Below are positions 60,771 to 64,000 of a DNA stretch of 64,000 nt, piece by piece. This stretch comes from an uncultured Schlesneria sp. (GTDB lineage Bacteria > Planctomycetota > Planctomycetia > Planctomycetales > Planctomycetaceae): contig CAIOKO010000040.1 in the NCBI GenBank assembly GCA_903858935.1, forward strand, positions 1 through 64,000, given 5' to 3'. Each line of letters opens with the position of its first letter. Position 1 is the first letter of the stretch. Made by a program: the position numbers and the translations under genes. The notes under the pieces were generated by a model, which saw nothing but the letters and a program-made list of their open reading frames with translations, was not told the DNA's origin and did not search any database.

Positions 60771-63119
60771 TTACCAGTTCACTGACCCGAATCTATTTCG
60801 ATATTTCATGGCCAGGGCGAATAGACATATCGCAATCAGAAAGGCAATCATCGCTCCAGCCAACGAGTCCCATTGCCACACATTCCAAGTCACCGTACTT
60901 AAGATCATGGACAACAATAAGCCAACCCCGGCAATGAAATTCCAAGCCATTATCTGCTCGACAAGCAGCAAGGCTAATGCGGTGAAAAGCAGGGCTCGAG
61001 AGAATCCCGTCCCGGTCGAAATCACTCGCACTTTTTCGCCGTCACCTGATGACGATTCTTCCCACTCGGTCAAGTACGAAAAATCGATACCCGGCATCAG
61101 TTCGGTCCTGAGATCTTCGGCACGAAGTGAGGTCAGGTCGCTCTCGATCGGATCGACATTGACTGCGTACCAGTCAGTCCGATTGGCAGGTGGCCCCAGT
61201 AAGATTTTGTGAAACCCGCTGGTGGTCGTTGGTTCGGTGATCAGGGCGCGACCGTCTCCAGAAGGCTGAAGGGGCTTCGACTCGCCGTCAGGAAGCTGAT
61301 GGGTCGCCGACGTATCTGCCGCTCGTAGAACAACGTGACATTGAAGTGGCTGGCCGACGAACACTTCCCGATCTTTCCAACGATCGGAAATCGCATAATT
61401 TACCGTTTCGTGAATCAGGGGAATCAAGCTATGCCCCCAAACAGCCCACGTGCTCCACTCCCGATCCACCGATGTTGTGAACAGGATCACCCGGCCTCGG
61501 CCTGAGGGCGCATCAATGATGGCGGGATCGCCTGAACTGAAGCGCAGCGCAACTTTTGCCGAACGGTCTTCGTCAACCACCGTCTTGATGTAGACGAACG
61601 TCTTCGTCAATTCGAGACCAGCGCCGGTATTTCCCTGAAACGGACTGACGATCGGGTGGTCGAAGTCCCCCGCGTTGAATTCAAATGAGACTTCTTTCTT
61701 TTTGGCATCGCCGATTCGCTCACCCAGCTTTGCCGGCAGGATCGGTTGTTTATCACGATGCAATATCTGGTTGTAATTGTCTGCTCGAACCTGATCGCCC
61801 AGACAGAAGACGACACCACCTCCCGCATCAAGATACATGCGCAAAACTTCGGCTTCGCGTTCGGTGAACATCGCGACGTTACAAATGAAGACGCAATCGA
61901 ACCGACTGAGATCTGTACCCAGTAAATCACTTTCACGAATGACGGTCGGTTGGATGGAGCTGATAATCGCTCGATTGGGTAGCTCGGGGGCAAGTGCCAG
62001 TTTCAAAAAGTCGGTTGCATTTCCCATCAGCTCGCCTGACGGCTTTCCGTTGACGAGCAAGACCTGCAGTTCGTCCCGTACCGGGATGACAAGTGATCGC
62101 GAGTCATCCACTGGCAAAGAGTCGGGTGAGAGACGAACTTTTAACCGATGCTCACCACCGCTGAAGCTGGGAGCAAATTCGACCGTCACTTCCTGTCCAG
62201 CCGGTAAGTCGACTCGTTTCGTATCCGCCAGTTGACCGTCGAGTGTCAGTTCAACCAGTTGCGCAGTAGCTCCAACCGAATTGAAATTTTTGATCGATGC
62301 GGAAACTCGAACAGGGCGACCAGACAATGCAAATGATTCGTCGGTTTTAAGTCCAGACACCGCGACGTTGGCCGCATTCTGTTCACCAACGTCCAGCCAG
62401 ACAATCTTTGCCCGTTCAGCAATTTTCTTGATCGTCTCACGCACTTTGAGTGTCTCGGCGGAATCGGGGGGGGCCCACGTTGCGGACTGCAGATCGGTAA
62501 TAAAATAGACTTCCTTGTGAGTCAAATCGGGGGCCAGCGATAACAGTTCGTCGATCTCTTTCAACACGATCGACGCATCGACTCGTTCATCGAATAACGT
62601 CAGTTGATCGATCTCTTCGATCACGGCGGCGGACTGATACGCAGGTCGCCGAACCATGACGTGCGGTACCGAATCGCTGATCCGAACAAGGTTGATGGCG
62701 TCCCCTTGTTTCGCACGACTCACAATTTGTCTTGCCATATCTTTGGCTCGGTCGAACCGGGTACGGCCCGCCGCTGAATAACCCATGCTGAAAGTGGAAT
62801 CGACAACTACGATCCGGTGCTTCGGACCTGCCGATTGAAAATATTCACCGAGTGTTTCCGCCGTCGGTCGGGATAGCGCCAGCGCGATGCAAGTCAGGAT
62901 CAAAGTACGGATAACTAGCAGCAGGATCTGTTCAAGTTTTATTCGACGCGACTGTTTCTTGGTTGCAGCGAGCAGAAATCGCATTGCGGCCCACTGAACG
63001 GTCTGAAACCGACGCCGATGTAACAAGTGTATCAGGATCGGAATGCTGCCCGCTGCCAGCCCCCATAACATCAAGGGACTGGCGAATCCGAACGCAAGAA
63101 GAGGTCGAAACAAGTACAT
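60771..63119 (-). CDS. Second BatA-domain and VWA-type membrane protein
   Basis: Membrane protein of 782 residues, a paralogue of the 20640-23342 gene. The BatA N-terminal domain is evident (LRGLAAGSIPILIHLLHRRRFQTVQWAAMRFLLAATKK-type, about 15-60), with a second membrane helix near 65-85 and a VWA domain with IVVVDSTFSMGYS (about 110-120) and EVYFITDLQSATW. A glutamine-amidotransferase-like middle segment (VFICNVAMFTEREAEVLRMYLDAGGGVVFCLGDQ) follows; three or more C-terminal helices lie after about 700. It has no MoxR, DUF58 or DUF4175 partner nearby. The tandem SpoU genes follow on the same strand, separated by 199 bases with the family 2 element. Confidence 0.82.
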   Translation of the reverse strand: MYLFRPLLAFGFASPLMLWGLAAGSIPILIHLLHRRRFQTVQWAAMRFLLAATKKQSRRIKLEQILLLVIRTLILTCIALALSRPTAETLGEYFQSAGPKHRIVVVDSTFSMGYSAAGRTRFDRAKDMARQIVSRAKQGDAINLVRISDSVPHVMVRRPAYQSAAVIEEIDQLTLFDERVDASIVLKEIDELLSLAPDLTHKEVYFITDLQSATWAPPDSAETLKVRETIKKIAERAKIVWLDVGEQNAANVAVSGLKTDESFALSGRPVRVSASIKNFNSVGATAQLVELTLDGQLADTKRVDLPAGQEVTVEFAPSFSGGEHRLKVRLSPDSLPVDDSRSLVIPVRDELQVLLVNGKPSGELMGNATDFLKLALAPELPNRAIISSIQPTVIRESDLLGTDLSRFDCVFICNVAMFTEREAEVLRMYLDAGGGVVFCLGDQVRADNYNQILHRDKQPILPAKLGERIGDAKKKEVSFEFNAGDFDHPIVSPFQGNTGAGLELTKTFVYIKTVVDEDRSAKVALRFSSGDPAIIDAPSGRGRVILFTTSVDREWSTWAVWGHSLIPLIHETVNYAISDRWKDREVFVGQPLQCHVVLRAADTSATHQLPDGESKPLQPSGDGRALITEPTTTSGFHKILLGPPANRTDWYAVNVDPIESDLTSLRAEDLRTELMPGIDFSYLTEWEESSSGDGEKVRVISTGTGFSRALLFTALALLLVEQIMAWNFIAGVGLLLSMILSTVTWNVWQWDSLAGAMIAFLIAICLFALAMKYRNRFGSVNW

Positions 63120-63390
63120 GCCAGCAGGGACTCAAATGATTCCGGACAATCGAATAACATCGATCTTGGCGGATGTGAGAGGTAAAACGCAACTCAATCC
63201 GAACTTAATAGTGGAGGCTTCCCGCCGCCACGGATATTTTATCTCAGAGGCTGGAAGCCTCTGCTACCGTTCGAAATCCCCGATCACCTCACAAAACACA
63301 CTTTGACCGGGATGAATCTCTCTGGAACGCTTGTCGTCGTCAGACTTCCGTGCTACCAAGCTGTTTTCCTTCTGTGTTTGGTTAAGTTGC
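63120..63390. other. Divergent intergenic region with a palindromic word
   Basis: About 270 bases between the second BatA/VWA gene and the partial oxidoreductase gene. The part at 63214-63263 holds GAGGCTTCC with its complement and a nested CAGAGGCT-GGA-AGCCTCTG hairpin, probably another small repeat family. No promoter was assigned. Confidence 0.5.
63214..63263. repeat. Palindromic word GAGGCTTCC ... GGAAGCCTC with nested hairpin
   Basis: 9 bp arms at 63214-63222 and 63253-63261; the right arm also forms an 8 bp hairpin CAGAGGCT-GGA-AGCCTCTG (63245-63263). No coding signal. Confidence 0.5.
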
Positions 63391-64000
63391 ATGCCGATCC
63401 GAATTTCAAACCTTCGTCTTCCCGTCGCTGCTCCCGAAGCAGATCTCCCACAACATCTGGCGAGACGTCTCGGTGTGTCAGTCGGCGATCTTGCGCAATG
63501 GCGAATTCTCAAAAAAAGCCTTGATGCCCGCTCATCCATGGATCTTCAGTTCGTCTATACGACGCTGATCGAGTTGACCGAAGACTGTACACGTCGATCC
63601 AGAGTCCCATTCGGGCAAACCGGCGACATTCAACTCTTCGAGCCACCCGAGTTCGATGATGCGTTGTCCGGTAACGATCCGTTATCCGAACGGCCGATCA
63701 TCGTCGGCTCGGGACCTGCCGGACTGCTGGCGGCATACTACCTCGCAATCAAGGGCTATCGTCCACTGATCATTGAACGAGGGGAAGCAGTCAAAGATCG
63801 AGTTTCCGCCGTTCGCGAGTTCGACCGAGGGGGTGAATTCGATCGCGAAAACAACTACCTGTTCGGCGAAGGAGGAGCAGGTTGCTTCAGCGACGGGAAA
63901 CTGACCTGTCGACTGGAGGGACCCGACGTCGACTGGGTTTTGAAGAGTTTCGTCGATTGCGGCGGACGACCGTCGCTTGTCTATGAAAATCGACCGCATC
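63391..64000 (+). CDS. FAD-dependent oxidoreductase, 5' part only
   Basis: This reading frame is absent from the ORF track because it runs off the window. From the ATG at 63391 (MPIRISNLRLPVAA) about 203 codons are present. An N-terminal segment (about 1-105) is like the ferredoxin-fold lead of uncharacterised NAD(P)/FAD-dependent oxidoreductases, with DLAQWRILKKSLDAR typical of that group. The FAD-binding motif is VGSGPAGLLAAYYL (about 112-125), followed by GYRPLIIERGEAVKDR and NNYLFGEGGAGCFSDGKL. The enzyme family is widespread but its reaction is not established. The end is cut by the window edge. Confidence 0.85.
   Translation, partial: MPIRISNLRLPVAAPEADLPQHLARRLGVSVGDLAQWRILKKSLDARSSMDLQFVYTTLIELTEDCTRRSRVPFGQTGDIQLFEPPEFDDALSGNDPLSERPIIVGSGPAGLLAAYYLAIKGYRPLIIERGEAVKDRVSAVREFDRGGEFDRENNYLFGEGGAGCFSDGKLTCRLEGPDVDWVLKSFVDCGGRPSLVYENRPH

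Noticed and set aside
1-64000. tRNA or rRNA genes
   Set aside because: The longer intergenic gaps were read for cloverleaf features and GGTTCGA-type T-loops; no convincing candidate was found, though a covariance-model search was not possible.

Overview
The window looks like chromosomal DNA from a planctomycete (phylum Planctomycetota), probably in or near the Planctomycetaceae/Schlesneria group; the genus-level guess is inference. The evidence is the gene content: a secreted DUF1080 protein, a PPC-domain protein followed by a DUF1549/DUF1553 protein, a BatA/VWA/DUF4175/MoxR/DUF58 cluster, a Tat-exported sugar-isomerase-like TIM barrel, a cobalamin-dependent ribonucleotide reductase, Asp-box and NHL propeller proteins, and gaps filled with palindromic repeats. 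No rRNA, tRNA, CRISPR array or intact insertion sequence was seen.

Layout. 1-1.6 kb: duplicated low-complexity DNA and a REP-like palindrome at the 3' end of a RecA/RepA-type AAA ATPase gene (-). 2.2-4.2 kb: a saccharopine-dehydrogenase-like oxidoreductase and a secreted DUF1080 protein (+). 4.2-5.3 kb: a gene-free gap with an inverted-repeat element and a structured region that ends in an intrinsic terminator on the minus strand (candidate ncRNA). 5.3-10.9 kb: class II ribonucleotide reductase and a large DUF3352-like protein (+). 10.9-15.4 kb: a GT-C membrane glycosyltransferase and an FHA-GAF-AAA+ sigma-54 activator (-). 16-18.8 kb: an exported unknown protein, ScpB and a UDP-glucuronate epimerase-like enzyme (+).

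19.4-33.7 kb is a long + strand block: a secreted squalene-cyclase-fold protein, two VWA membrane proteins, a DUF4175 membrane protein, a 1315-residue Ala/Gln/Lys-rich coiled-coil protein, a MoxR ATPase and a DUF58 protein. Overlapping starts tie the three membrane genes together. The set resembles the MoxR/DUF58/VWA (Bat-like) modules used for envelope or metal-dependent assembly, here with a giant coiled-coil component. A distant paralogue of the first VWA protein lies at 60.8-63.1 kb (-).

33.8-38.5 kb (+): an NHL propeller translationally coupled to a zinc-type dehydrogenase with an altered catalytic site, an Asp-box (sialidase-like) protein and a parvulin-type foldase with a good promoter and terminator. 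38.6-44 kb: cyanophycinase-like protein (-), SixA-like phosphatase (+), PRPP synthetase (-), a small conserved-looking protein (+) and a DUF11-type surface protein (-). 44.4-51.4 kb: a Xer recombinase (+), then a minus-strand run in transcription order trpE, TIM barrel, FmdB-like, eboA-like, gatB, with a Uma2 gene upstream of trpE. 51.6-56.5 kb: PPC protein and DUF1549/1553 protein (+). 56.5-64 kb: serine acetyltransferase (-), CPBP protease (+), two tandem SpoU methyltransferases (-), the second BatA/VWA gene (-), and the start of an FAD-dependent oxidoreductase that runs off the window.

The most unusual features are the giant coiled-coil VWA/MoxR operon, the candidate minus-strand ncRNA at about 4.61-4.88 kb, and several separate families of short palindromic elements in the gaps, two of which occur at least twice in this window.
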